A DNA stretch of 64,000 nucleotides, taken from positions 124,001-188,000 of the forward strand of contig JABGQA010000058.1 of NCBI GenBank assembly GCA_018644665.1, written 5' to 3'. Position numbers and translations under genes: made by a program. Source of the DNA: Candidatus Poribacteria bacterium. Its GTDB lineage: Bacteria > Poribacteria > WGA-4E > GCA-2687025. The notes below the pieces were generated by a model, which was given only the letters and a program-made list of their open reading frames with translations, did not search any database and had not been told where the DNA came from. Shown here piece by piece: positions 54,647 to 63,275 of the stretch (within the stretch, counting starts at the first letter, position 1; the number at the start of each line of letters is the position of its first letter).

Positions 54647-56395
54647 CTAAGCTGTGACGCGCAGGACGCAGAATCCGCGACATGGGACGGTGACGAGGGT
54701 CTCCCCATCCGCCCCAGGCCCAACGTCCAACCTGTCCGGTGGATACGTCACGAGCGCTTCGGCCGCCACGCCACGGACGCGCGCGGAGACATCCTGGTCG
54801 TTGAAGTTCGTCAGCACCAAGCGGTCGCCGTAGCGGTAGACCCCCACCTTCGAGCGGACGTCGACATCTAACGAACTGCCGCTCAACATCAGAGCGCGCA
54901 GTCGATCCGCGAGCGGCTGGGGGAGGCCGGTCAGGCTGACAGGCTCCGCACTCGTTACGCGACCCGAGCCTGGCGGGTACTCGAACGTCGCCGCGTTCAG
55001 TACCACGACCTGGCCCTCTCCCACCGATCGGCGCGTAAGCACGGGGATGGGGCCGTCGGCGTGGATCGCGGTGGCCAGCACGTCGGCGGTCGTCGGCAGC
55101 AGACGCGACGCGAACCGCACGTGCTGCTCGCCGGAGACAGCCCGGCCGTCGACGGCAAACCGGAACGTCCACAGGTCGCACGGCACGGCGCCGGGGTAGG
55201 CGAGGCCCGCCATGTCTAAGACGCGCGCATCGTGCGCCAGCCTGCGGATAAAGCCCGGCGTCAGAAGGACCGTGGCGCCCCGCTCCGCGAGCGCGAGGGC
55301 TCGCGCCACGATGTCCGGCTCCGATGCGGCGTGCGCGGCGAGACAGACGGCCTCGGCCGACGCAGCCAGGACGTGCGTGGGGATGATCGGCAGGCCCAAC
55401 ATGCCCAGCGTATCCGCGAGGTACGCCTCGTCGCCGGCATCGCTCATTGGGGGCTTCACGAACAGCACGCCCTCGGGCGCCTGGCCGTCGAGTTCCTCGG
55501 CGAGGCGCGTCAGCGTCGGGATGGCCTCGATCAGGGCGGCGGTGCAGGGGCTGTCGTCCTCGTACAGGTCGGGGCCGTAGTGGAAGCGGATCATCTCGCG
55601 CGCGCCCGCCAGGATGCTCTGGACCGCCTGCTCGACGTATATCTCCGGGTAGCAGTTGATGAAGTCGAACCACGCCCCGCCCATGCGGTCGCCGGAGAGC
55701 GACCCCAACCACGTGTGGTTCGCGAACGCCTGGTATTGCACCACGTACTCTACCAGCGGATCGCGGATCTCCGTCCCCGCCCACACCTCGTCGAACGACG
55801 TCGGGTGTCGGGTGACGTCGTAGCCGAAGTTGTGGAACCGGTCGTACCATTGCGGGTACTTGATGATGACCGTGGCGTCGGCGTTCTCCGCCTTGATCGG
55901 ATCGATGAAGCACTCGCGCGCGACGCGCGCCATGAGCTCGCCGTAGTACTCCTCCCACGACCCATCGCCGCGTTCGTCGACGCACTCGGCGCACTGGCAC
56001 TGCGTGCAGAGGAAGTCGTCGACGATGATGTGGTCGAAGAGGCGCGCGGTGAACCGGGAGACCTCCGCCAGCTCGCGCCGCGTGTCCGCGCTGGTGTAAC
56101 AGAGCCAGTGCCTGCCGTGCGTCGAGCCGCGCCCGCTGCCACGCGTAGGAGTCAGGCCGGCGGCGACGTCTATCCCGTTCGCGTTGAGATGGTCGCGAGC
56201 CGTGGACAGGACGGCCGCGTCCGGCGTGTGACCGCCTCTGAGGCAGTCCAGGTAGACGCGTGAGATGTGGCTAGCGCGGAAATGCGCCAGAGCGCGGGCG
56301 CGTCCGTCCGCGTGGGACAGATGCGTCGTGACCTCCTGGGCAGGCACGTACGCGCTGAATCGTAGCGGACCTCGGTTCCCGCGGGCGGAGTCCAT
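54647..56395 (-). CDS. Putative TIM-barrel glycoside hydrolase-like protein
   Basis: The 582-aa protein reads like a retaining-glycosidase-type TIM barrel: ISRVYLDCLRGGHTPDAAVL, DHIIVDDFLCTQCQCAECV (a D-D motif and a cysteine cluster C-x-x-C-x-C-x-x-C), VIIKYPQWYDRFHNFGYDV and GGAWFDFINCYPEIYVEQA. A Rossmann-like middle part with glutamine-amidotransferase flavour (VLLTPGFIRRL) and a C-terminal beta domain follow, as in beta-galactosidase-trimerisation architectures. I cannot name the substrate. GAGGAG precedes the ATG. No signal peptide. Confidence 0.55.
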   Translation of the reverse strand: MDSARGNRGPLRFSAYVPAQEVTTHLSHADGRARALAHFRASHISRVYLDCLRGGHTPDAAVLSTARDHLNANGIDVAAGLTPTRGSGRGSTHGRHWLCYTSADTRRELAEVSRFTARLFDHIIVDDFLCTQCQCAECVDERGDGSWEEYYGELMARVARECFIDPIKAENADATVIIKYPQWYDRFHNFGYDVTRHPTSFDEVWAGTEIRDPLVEYVVQYQAFANHTWLGSLSGDRMGGAWFDFINCYPEIYVEQAVQSILAGAREMIRFHYGPDLYEDDSPCTAALIEAIPTLTRLAEELDGQAPEGVLFVKPPMSDAGDEAYLADTLGMLGLPIIPTHVLAASAEAVCLAAHAASEPDIVARALALAERGATVLLTPGFIRRLAHDARVLDMAGLAYPGAVPCDLWTFRFAVDGRAVSGEQHVRFASRLLPTTADVLATAIHADGPIPVLTRRSVGEGQVVVLNAATFEYPPGSGRVTSAEPVSLTGLPQPLADRLRALMLSGSSLDVDVRSKVGVYRYGDRLVLTNFNDQDVSARVRGVAAEALVTYPPDRLDVGPGADGETLVTVPCRGFCVLRVTA

Positions 56396-56582
56396 GTCGC
56401 GCTCCTCATCTCATCGGAAGGGCAGGCGTCGTCGGATGGATAGCGGCGCGATCCGCCACGCGCAAGGCGGTCGGGAGCGCGACGCATCCGACCCGAGGGC
56501 CCGGAGCTCGGCGCCCGAGCGCTTATTCTGGGTTGGTGATCCGGTTACGATGGCTGCACGAACGACGGAAGGAGGAAGCCGG

Positions 56583-57551
56583 ATGTTGTCCACGAACACG
56601 ACCCGCATCGTCGCGCCGGGAGACCACCCCGCTCTGATCGGCGGAAGCGAGCACGTCGCGAGACTCGACGCGTTCGGCGACGTAGCCGTGCACGGCGACC
56701 TACCCGTCGACGACGACGACAAGGTAGCGCGGTGCATCGACGCCGACGTCATCATCAACTCCTGGGGCATCACGAAGTGGCCGGGCGATGTGATTCGCAG
56801 GTTGCCGAGGCTGAGACTCATCGCGACGTGCTCGATCGGCACGGACATGGTGGATCTCGACGCGGCGCGCGAGTGCGGGGTCGTGGTCAGTAACCAACCC
56901 GGGGACACGGCGCCCGTCGTCGCCGAGCACATGTTCGGGCTCATGTTCGCCGTCGCAAAGCGCGCGGCGTTTTACACGTCGGAGTTGCGCGCGGGTCGCT
57001 GGACGAAGATCGACAACGTGATGCTCCAGGGCAAGACGCTTGGCGTCATCGGGACCGGCGCCACCGGCGCGGAGATGGCGAGGCTCGCGCGGGCGATCGG
57101 CATGCGCGTCGTCGCGTGGACGTTCAACCCGTCAGCGGAACGCGCCCGACGCCTCGGAGTGGAATACGTCGAGCTGGACGAATTGCTGCGGGTCGCGGAC
57201 GTCGTGAGCGCGCACGTGAAGCTCACCGACGACAGCTTCCACATGATCAGGGCGCGCGAGTTCGCGTTGATGAAACGCGGCGCGCTGTTCCTCAACGGCG
57301 CCCGCGGGGCGGTGGCGGACGCGGCCGCGTTGGTTGCCGCGCTGGATTCGGGGCATCTCGGCGGCGCGGGCGTCGACGTGTACGAACGCGAGCCGCTACC
57401 CGTAGATGACCCGCTGTTGACATGCGAGCAGGTGTGTCTCACGACGCACTGCGCCGATCTAACCCCAGAGGGGGCGGCCTACCTGAGTAAAGGCGCCGTC
57501 GAGAACGTGATCGCCTTCCTCGAAGGTCGGCCCAGAAACGTCGTCACCTGA
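56583..57551 (+). CDS. D-2-hydroxyacid dehydrogenase (NAD-dependent)
   Basis: The 322-aa protein has the NAD-binding GVIGTGATGAEMARLARAIGM motif. Its catalytic parts are NGARGAVADAAALVAAL (Arg), DVYEREPLPVDDPLL (Glu) and LTTHCADLT (His). It interconverts a 2-keto acid and D-2-hydroxy acid (glyoxylate, hydroxypyruvate or phosphoglycerate class). The His motif THCAD replaces the usual PHxGG. The ATG at 56583 is set by AAGGAGG; the frame runs on upstream without family match. Divergent from the TIM-barrel gene. Confidence 0.9.
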   Translation: MLSTNTTRIVAPGDHPALIGGSEHVARLDAFGDVAVHGDLPVDDDDKVARCIDADVIINSWGITKWPGDVIRRLPRLRLIATCSIGTDMVDLDAARECGVVVSNQPGDTAPVVAEHMFGLMFAVAKRAAFYTSELRAGRWTKIDNVMLQGKTLGVIGTGATGAEMARLARAIGMRVVAWTFNPSAERARRLGVEYVELDELLRVADVVSAHVKLTDDSFHMIRAREFALMKRGALFLNGARGAVADAAALVAALDSGHLGGAGVDVYEREPLPVDDPLLTCEQVCLTTHCADLTPEGAAYLSKGAVENVIAFLEGRPRNVVT

Positions 57552-57566
57552 CAGGGAGACGCGCTG

Positions 57567-58751
57567 TCAGTGGTCACGTCGTACGGTGTCAGACGCGTCG
57601 CCGCCGGCGATCACCGCCTCGAGCAACGGGCGCATGTCGCGCGCTCGCGTGACGGCGAATCTGTCGAGCAGCACGCCGTCGCGTCCGACGAGGTACGCCG
57701 ACCCGAGACCTTCGTACCGGGTCACCGTGGCTTCGTCGGCGAGCAGGACGGGGAAGTTCACGTGGTACCGCTCGATCATATGCCGAGTCTGCCGACCGTC
57801 GGTCGACTCGTGCGACAGGCCGAGGACGACGAGGTCGGGGGACTCGAACGCGGCGCGCAACTCCGACAGGTCGATCATCGTCGACGTGTCCGCAAACGGG
57901 GTGAAGAGATACAGCAGGACCACACGGCCGCGGTGGTCGGACAGGGCGACGGCATGCCCCGCCCGAGCGTCAGGGAGTTCGAACGGAGGCGCGGGCAGCC
58001 CGACGGTCGCCCGAGGCGGGGCGGGCGGTTGGTCGGAAGGCGACGTGGCCGCAGTGTCCACCAGGTCGAGGGCCTCCGGGCCGCTGATTTCGATCTCCAG
58101 TAGGCGCACGGTGTCGGCGATGGCGCGCCTGACGGACCCCCCGCTGGGCAGCCGCGCCGCCTCGCCGGTCTCGTATACGTGCAGGCGCACCCCGTTGATG
58201 TCCTCGGTCTCGAATCGGATGACAGTCCGAGCCTCGACCGCGCCGCTCAACTGCCGCCGGATCATCACCTTGCCCTTCTCGATCGTCGCGACCGTCCGCC
58301 ACACATCCGTCGAGTCACGGGGAGACCGCACCAGTAGTTCGCCGGATTCGATGCCCTTGAACGGGTATTCGTCGGAATCGAGCGCGTGCACGACAACCCG
58401 GTTCACTCGGCGAGGCTCGGTCAGGCGGATCTCGACTTGCGCGTAACCGCTCGACATACGGCGTTGGTCCATTCCAGGGCTGCGGAGCTCGAACGACCCC
58501 TGCCGGACGAACGGAGCCTCCCACCCCTCGCCGTCCGCCCAGCGCGCGGCGTCGGCGACGCCATTGATGAGAGTATCGGCGCGGTGGCCTCCCACGCCTC
58601 TCGTCGCGACGACGTACGAGCCATGCCGCGCGAGCGCGTAGTTGTGTTCCGGCGGGCTCATCGTCTGTACGGCGCAGCCAACGACGATGGCCGCCGTGGA
58701 CAGGGCCAGCGAACGGCACGACCACATGACGATCGCGGCGTAGGGTCGCAT
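57567..58751 (-). CDS. Lipoprotein with discoidin-like domain and cysteine-less TlpA-like thioredoxin fold
   Basis: The 394-aa protein has a type II signal with lipobox VVGC (C26), so it is lipid-anchored. Residues about 35-190 look like an F5/8-type (discoidin) sandwich: DTLINGVADAARWADGEGWE and QVEIRLTEPRRVNRVVVHAL. Residues about 230-390 match TlpA/AhpC: VGLPAPPFELPDARAGHAVALSD, GRVVLLYLFTPFADTST and LGSAYLVGRDGVLLDRF. Where thioredoxins have CxxC, this has FADT. It should thus be redox-inactive and perhaps a binding module. GGAG precedes the ATG at 58751. Confidence 0.78.
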   Translation of the reverse strand: MRPYAAIVMWSCRSLALSTAAIVVGCAVQTMSPPEHNYALARHGSYVVATRGVGGHRADTLINGVADAARWADGEGWEAPFVRQGSFELRSPGMDQRRMSSGYAQVEIRLTEPRRVNRVVVHALDSDEYPFKGIESGELLVRSPRDSTDVWRTVATIEKGKVMIRRQLSGAVEARTVIRFETEDINGVRLHVYETGEAARLPSGGSVRRAIADTVRLLEIEISGPEALDLVDTAATSPSDQPPAPPRATVGLPAPPFELPDARAGHAVALSDHRGRVVLLYLFTPFADTSTMIDLSELRAAFESPDLVVLGLSHESTDGRQTRHMIERYHVNFPVLLADEATVTRYEGLGSAYLVGRDGVLLDRFAVTRARDMRPLLEAVIAGGDASDTVRRDH

Positions 58752-58965
58752 GGCAGGCGTCTCCACATCCGAGCATGTCGAGTCTGTTACGGTCACATCG
58801 CGGGCGTGTGCAAGATATACATAACGCCGGCATACACACGCTGCAAGGTGACGGGTTGCATAGGGGCGCTGACCGATCGCGAACGTGGAGCCCTCGAACG
58901 GCCCGCGACACTGTGCTATGCCATGGGAGGGGCAGTAGACAGGACGACCGGAGAGGAATCGCGGC

Positions 58966-60024
58966 ATGGACAGACTGAAAGTGGCGATGGTAGGAGCCGG
59001 CCGACGCGCGGCGGGGTCGTGGCTTCCCACGATCGATGTCATGAGCGATCAGCTTCAACTCACTGCCGTGTGCAACACCGGCGCGGAGCGCGGCGAGGAG
59101 CAAGCCGCGAAGTACGCGGTCCCGTGGCACACGGATGTCGAGCGCATGCTCGACGACGACCGGCCCGACTTCGTGGCGATCATCGTGAACCCGCCGCAGA
59201 CGCACATCGTGGCCCAGGCCGCGCTGGCGCGTGGGGTCAGCGTCATCATGGAAACGCCCGTGGCGTCCAAAGTCGAGGACGCGGAGGCGCTCATCGCGCT
59301 CGCGGACGAGAACGGCGCGCACATCGAGGTGGCGGAGAATCTCTACCGCGCTCCGTCCGAGCGGATCAAACGCGAGATGATCCTGGCAGGCGTGTTCGGC
59401 CGCGTCCTGCGCGGTCACAACAACTCGCGGACGCACAACTACCACGCGGTGAGCCTCGTGCGCAGCTACATCGGGTTCGACGTGCCGGTCACGCGGGTCA
59501 TCGGTGTCGAGGGCGCGTTCGATGTCGAGCTGCACGACTACCGCGGAAACGAAGCCGACAAGGAACGCTCACGTCACGCGGTGTTCCTCTTCGAGAACGG
59601 AGCCCTTGGGTTCTCGCACTTCACGAGTCTCGCCTTCGGCTCGCCGCTACGCGGCGTCAGCTCGACCGAGTTCTACGGCGAGAAGGGCATGGCAGTGGGC
59701 GACGACGTCTACGTCCTGGAGAACGCGACGGAGCGCCGACGTATCGACATCCAACGCGTGACCTGCGAGGTGGACGGCCAGACGACTCTGGACAAGCTCG
59801 TCGCGGACGTGCAGCCAGAAGTGGTCTGGGAGAACCCGTTCCGGCAGTACGCGATGAACGACGGCATGATAACCATCGCGTCGGAGTTGGCGAGCATCAT
59901 GCGAGCGGTGCGCGGCGAAGGGCCTCCAGAGTACGGAGCGGTCAACGGGCGCGTCGACCGTGAGATCGACCTGGCGATTAGTGAGTCTCACCGCAACGGG
60001 AACGCCCCGGTGGACATCGTGTAA
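58966..60024 (+). CDS. Gfo/Idh/MocA-family oxidoreductase
   Basis: The 352-aa protein has the N-terminal Rossmann motif KVAMVGAGRRAAGSW and PPQTHIVAQAALARGVSVIME. The C-terminal alpha/beta domain carries substrate-site residues (HNNSRTHNYHAVSLV). The usual EKP motif is E96-T97-P98, so the lysine is replaced by threonine, which may affect catalysis. Relatives oxidise or reduce sugars, inositols and their derivatives. GAGAGGAA lies before the ATG. Divergent from the lipoprotein gene. Confidence 0.88.
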   Translation: MDRLKVAMVGAGRRAAGSWLPTIDVMSDQLQLTAVCNTGAERGEEQAAKYAVPWHTDVERMLDDDRPDFVAIIVNPPQTHIVAQAALARGVSVIMETPVASKVEDAEALIALADENGAHIEVAENLYRAPSERIKREMILAGVFGRVLRGHNNSRTHNYHAVSLVRSYIGFDVPVTRVIGVEGAFDVELHDYRGNEADKERSRHAVFLFENGALGFSHFTSLAFGSPLRGVSSTEFYGEKGMAVGDDVYVLENATERRRIDIQRVTCEVDGQTTLDKLVADVQPEVVWENPFRQYAMNDGMITIASELASIMRAVRGEGPPEYGAVNGRVDREIDLAISESHRNGNAPVDIV

Positions 60025-60060
60025 GGCGAGGGAGAGCGGCGGCCGCCTCTCTCCCTGCCT
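60024..60060. terminator. Probable bidirectional terminator hairpin
   Basis: AGGGAGAG (60029-60036) and CTCTCCCT (60049-60056) flank a palindromic GGCGGCCGCC, giving a long GC-rich hairpin between two convergent genes. There is no T-tract, so rho-independent action is uncertain. Confidence 0.5.
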
Positions 60061-60088
60061 CTCGCGAAGTATGCGCGCCGACGCGCGT

Positions 60089-60931
60089 CTACGTGACGCG
60101 CAACTCGACGGACTTTCGCTCGACCGCGCCAGCGCTGTCCGTGACGACGACCGTGCCGTAGTAGGCGCCGGGCGCGGCGTCGAACGGCACCGTCTCTTCC
60201 AGCGCGAATTCCGCCGTGTCGTCGACGCGGCTAAATGACAGCCGTTCGCCGCGTGGATCGTAGACCACGGCCGACTGCACGGTGTCGGGTTCTTCCACTT
60301 CGAGAGTGACCTTGACGGTCTTCCCGGCGACCAACGGGTTCGGGAACATCGCGACGTTGCGTATCTTGGCCAATTTCTCCACCATCCTGCGAATCCTTTC
60401 CCTCAGCATCCCGCGAGCCCGCTGCAAGCGGCTCTGCACAGTGGATACCGGCACGCTCAGTGAGTCGCTTATCTCTCCGTACGACAGGTCGTCGACGAAG
60501 AAGAGGGTTGCGGCGACTCGGTAATTGCCCGGCAACGACACGAGGGCTTCCCTGACGGCGTCGACGATCTCCTTGCGTTCGGCCGCCACGTCCGGCCGTT
60601 CAGGCCGTGCGACGCCGTGCATCGGAGCGCTTTCGTCGATGTCGTCGAGAGGCACGAGGCGTGCGCGCGCCGAGGCGCGCCGACGCATCTTGGCGGCGTT
60701 CAGGGCGATCGTGCGTAACCACGATGCGAACCGCTCCGGGCGTTCCAGCGATTCGAGCTTCTCGTAGGCTGTCACGAATGCGTCCTGCGCGACTTCCTGC
60801 GCTTCCTCGGGATTCCTGAGGACCGCGTACGCCGTTGCATACGCCAGCGGCTGGTGCGTTCTCACCAGCGCGCTGAAGCCCCTCGGGTCTCCCCCAAGCG
60901 CCGCCGCGACCATCGTTGCGTCGTCCGCCAT
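60089..60931 (-). CDS. ECF-type RNA polymerase sigma factor with C-terminal beta-sandwich extension
   Basis: Residues 1-90 contain sigma region 2 (FSALVRTHQPLAYATAYAVL, RNPEEAQEVAQDAFVTAYEK, RFASWLRTIALNAAKMRRR). Residues about 120-185 contain region 4 with its helix-turn-helix (LSYGEISDSLSVPVSTVQSR, LQRARGMLRERI). A normal ECF sigma would end near here. Instead, residues 190-280 add a beta-rich domain: NVAMFPNPLVAGKTVKVTLE, VQSAVVYDPRGERLSF and AYYGTVVVTDSAGAVERKSV. This resembles FlgD/Ig-like C-terminal domains of secreted proteins. The frame is continuous, with no stop. GGAGGGA precedes the ATG at 60931. No anti-sigma gene is adjacent. Confidence 0.88.
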   Translation of the reverse strand: MADDATMVAAALGGDPRGFSALVRTHQPLAYATAYAVLRNPEEAQEVAQDAFVTAYEKLESLERPERFASWLRTIALNAAKMRRRASARARLVPLDDIDESAPMHGVARPERPDVAAERKEIVDAVREALVSLPGNYRVAATLFFVDDLSYGEISDSLSVPVSTVQSRLQRARGMLRERIRRMVEKLAKIRNVAMFPNPLVAGKTVKVTLEVEEPDTVQSAVVYDPRGERLSFSRVDDTAEFALEETVPFDAAPGAYYGTVVVTDSAGAVERKSVELRVT

Positions 60932-61135
60932 CGCGATCCCTCCGTGTCGTCTGCCTATAGGGATGCGGATTCGGGTGAGAATCAATCGGGAAAATGCGCC
61001 CGCACACGGCGAACGGGCGTCACACCGATGGTAGCGCGCGCAGGCCGGCCTCACCAGAGGCCATGCCGTGAGAACGACCCTGTCGTAAACTCAGCGCCGT
61101 CGGCAGCGCATCGCTCACGCATCACCGAGGTGAAC

Positions 61136-61957
61136 ATGTCCCCGAAGCCGCTGAACGTTGAGTTGTACGCGATAGGCACGGAGGTCGTTTACGGTCTCAC
61201 GCTGGACACGAACACGCATTGGCTGGCGCAGGAAGTCGTGCGCCTGGGCGGCGACGTGCGCCGGGTCATAAAGCTGCACGACGAATTCGACGTCCTGGTG
61301 GACGCATTTGGCGAGTCCGTTGCCCGGGGCGCGGACATCGTCATCTCGACCGGGGGCCTCGGGCCGACGCAGGACGACGTGACCGCAGGCGTGTTGGCGC
61401 AACTCACGGACAGCGATCTGATTCAACCCGACGAAGTCCTGGACGACTACGTGGAAAGGCGCGGCCTGGCGTCCAAGGACGACCTGAACCCAACGCTCAT
61501 TCAGATGGCCAGTGTCCCGGCTGGCGCGGACGTCCTCATCAACGGCGCCGGATGGGCTCCGGGTATTCGTGTGCCGGTCAACGGGACGACGTTCATCGCT
61601 CTCGCGGGCCCGCCGCGCGAGATGAAGTCGCTGTTCACCGACCACGTCGCGCACTATCTGGCCGAGCTTAGCCCGACGAAATCCGCGTCGACGCGCCGGC
61701 TCGTGAGCATTCCGGCCGAATCGCGGATAGCGCCGTACATGGACGCGGTGATGGAGGCGTTCCCTGGCTCGTACGTGAAGGCCCGCATCGCTGACAGGCG
61801 GCGCGAGGGATGGACCGCTGTCGACGTGCTGGTTACCGGCGACGGCGAGGTGGAGGCCGACGCCATGCTCGACCGTGTCCTCGAGGACTTCGGCGTGCGC
61901 CTCGCGGTGGATGATCACACGATGGACGCGTATCCCGAGGACGACGCCGTAGCGTAG
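61136..61957 (+). CDS. CinA N-terminal-like (MoaB/MoeA-fold) protein
   Basis: The 273-aa protein matches the N-terminal CinA domain: YAIGTEVVYGLTLDTNTHWLA, ARGADIVISTGGLGPTQDDVT, and the following KH-like part (VSIPAESRIAPYMDAVMEAF). Full CinA has a C-terminal nicotinamide-nucleotide amidase domain, which is absent here. The pyrophosphatase/molybdopterin-binding-like fold is therefore alone. GAGGTGA precedes the ATG at 61136. An upstream in-frame extension is not supported. Confidence 0.85.
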   Translation: MSPKPLNVELYAIGTEVVYGLTLDTNTHWLAQEVVRLGGDVRRVIKLHDEFDVLVDAFGESVARGADIVISTGGLGPTQDDVTAGVLAQLTDSDLIQPDEVLDDYVERRGLASKDDLNPTLIQMASVPAGADVLINGAGWAPGIRVPVNGTTFIALAGPPREMKSLFTDHVAHYLAELSPTKSASTRRLVSIPAESRIAPYMDAVMEAFPGSYVKARIADRRREGWTAVDVLVTGDGEVEADAMLDRVLEDFGVRLAVDDHTMDAYPEDDAVA

Positions 61958-61973
61958 CCGCCACGCTCGACCA

Positions 61974-63254
61974 CTAGATCAGGTGGAACTCCGTCTGCCG
62001 CCCGTCGAGGAAGACCGGACCGTCCTGCGTGTAGGCGGCGTCCTGCTCCATGGGCATCAGCACATCGTCGCCGTCCCACTCGGGCTCGGAGATGGTAACG
62101 TTGAGTTCCACGGTGTACGCAGTGTCGTAGTGCATCACGACGTCGCCGCGACCGGGACAGCATTCCTGCTCCCACGGCAGACCCATCAGCGGCCCGGGTT
62201 CGTGCAGGTAGTGGCTGAGCGAGTGCGAGTAGATCTTCGGCTTGCTCAGACCCTCCTCCCTCGCCTGCGCCAACGCGTTCGCGAGGATCTCGTTGCCCGT
62301 CAGGCCTTGCTGCCACGCGCCGGTGAAGATGTCCTGGAGGCGCCCCGCCTGCCGCATGCCGTCCCGCAGTCCCGCAGGAGCATCCGTCTCCCCCGGCTTC
62401 AGCACGTACGCGAGTTCCTGATGGTCGGTGATGATGCGCAGGTACTCCACGCCGACATCGCAGTGCAGCATGTCGCCGTGACGGATGACGCCGTCGTCTT
62501 CGCCCCACGTCTCGATGTTCGGCGTGCCGCGGAAGCGTCGGAAGAACGGCGAGAACGAAACCGGTAGACCGAGATCCGTCGAACGCTGCCAGTAGTGCCA
62601 GCGCAGATCGTCAGTGGTCGTCACGCCGGGGGTCACGACGCGGCGGGAGAAGGTCTCGCGGATAAGTTCGTGGGCGATGGCGCACGCGTGGTGGTACAGC
62701 TCGAGTTCTCGCGGCAGCCGCGTCTCAAGCCAACGTATCGCCAATGGCTCCGCGGACACTATGCGCCCGGACAGCTCCGGCCCCAGCGTGTCCCGCAGCC
62801 TTTCGTTAAGCGCGACCGTCAGTCCGTCTGCGGCCCAGATGACGTTGGACACGTTGACGCCGATCCGCTTCGGCTTGCGCTCATCCAGGACGCGACGCAG
62901 GCACGCCCATTGGTCCGCCTCCTCGTGCCAGCCCTGCTCCCAAAGGCTGTCCATCAGGCCGGTCATGTTCGTGCGCGAGATGTTGAGCCGTTCGACGCCG
63001 CGCCCTTCGCCCGAATCGTGGAGGACGAGGATCTGCAGGATGGGCGTCCATGACTCCCACGGGATCATCGTGCGGAACACGGGGTCGAGGTTGTCCTCGT
63101 TGCAGACGATGACCCACGTGTCGATGTCCGTTTCGCCCATGATCGCCGGTAGGATGGTGTCCAACCGATCGGACAGGATGTCGTTCACGAGTGTCGCGCG
63201 CTCGCGCACCGGCAGCACCTTCGGCCCGTTCCATGGCATGTGTGACGTGTACAC
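61974..63254 (-). CDS. M24-family metallopeptidase (Xaa-Pro aminopeptidase-like)
   Basis: The 426-aa protein has the creatinase-like N-terminal domain and a C-terminal pita-bread fold. The dinuclear metal set is visible: Asp in MLHCDVGVEYLRIITDHQE (two Asp), His in YSHSLSHYLHEPG, Glu in YTVELNVT and Glu in MPMEQDAAYT. It probably cleaves X-Pro or related dipeptides. GTG at 63254 follows GAGGAGAAACAG; an ATG five codons on is the alternative. It is 21 bp after the S9 hydrolase stop and likely co-transcribed with it. Confidence 0.88.
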   Translation of the reverse strand: MYTSHMPWNGPKVLPVRERATLVNDILSDRLDTILPAIMGETDIDTWVIVCNEDNLDPVFRTMIPWESWTPILQILVLHDSGEGRGVERLNISRTNMTGLMDSLWEQGWHEEADQWACLRRVLDERKPKRIGVNVSNVIWAADGLTVALNERLRDTLGPELSGRIVSAEPLAIRWLETRLPRELELYHHACAIAHELIRETFSRRVVTPGVTTTDDLRWHYWQRSTDLGLPVSFSPFFRRFRGTPNIETWGEDDGVIRHGDMLHCDVGVEYLRIITDHQELAYVLKPGETDAPAGLRDGMRQAGRLQDIFTGAWQQGLTGNEILANALAQAREEGLSKPKIYSHSLSHYLHEPGPLMGLPWEQECCPGRGDVVMHYDTAYTVELNVTISEPEWDGDDVLMPMEQDAAYTQDGPVFLDGRQTEFHLI

Positions 63255-63275
63255 CTGTTTCTCCTCTGGCGCGCG

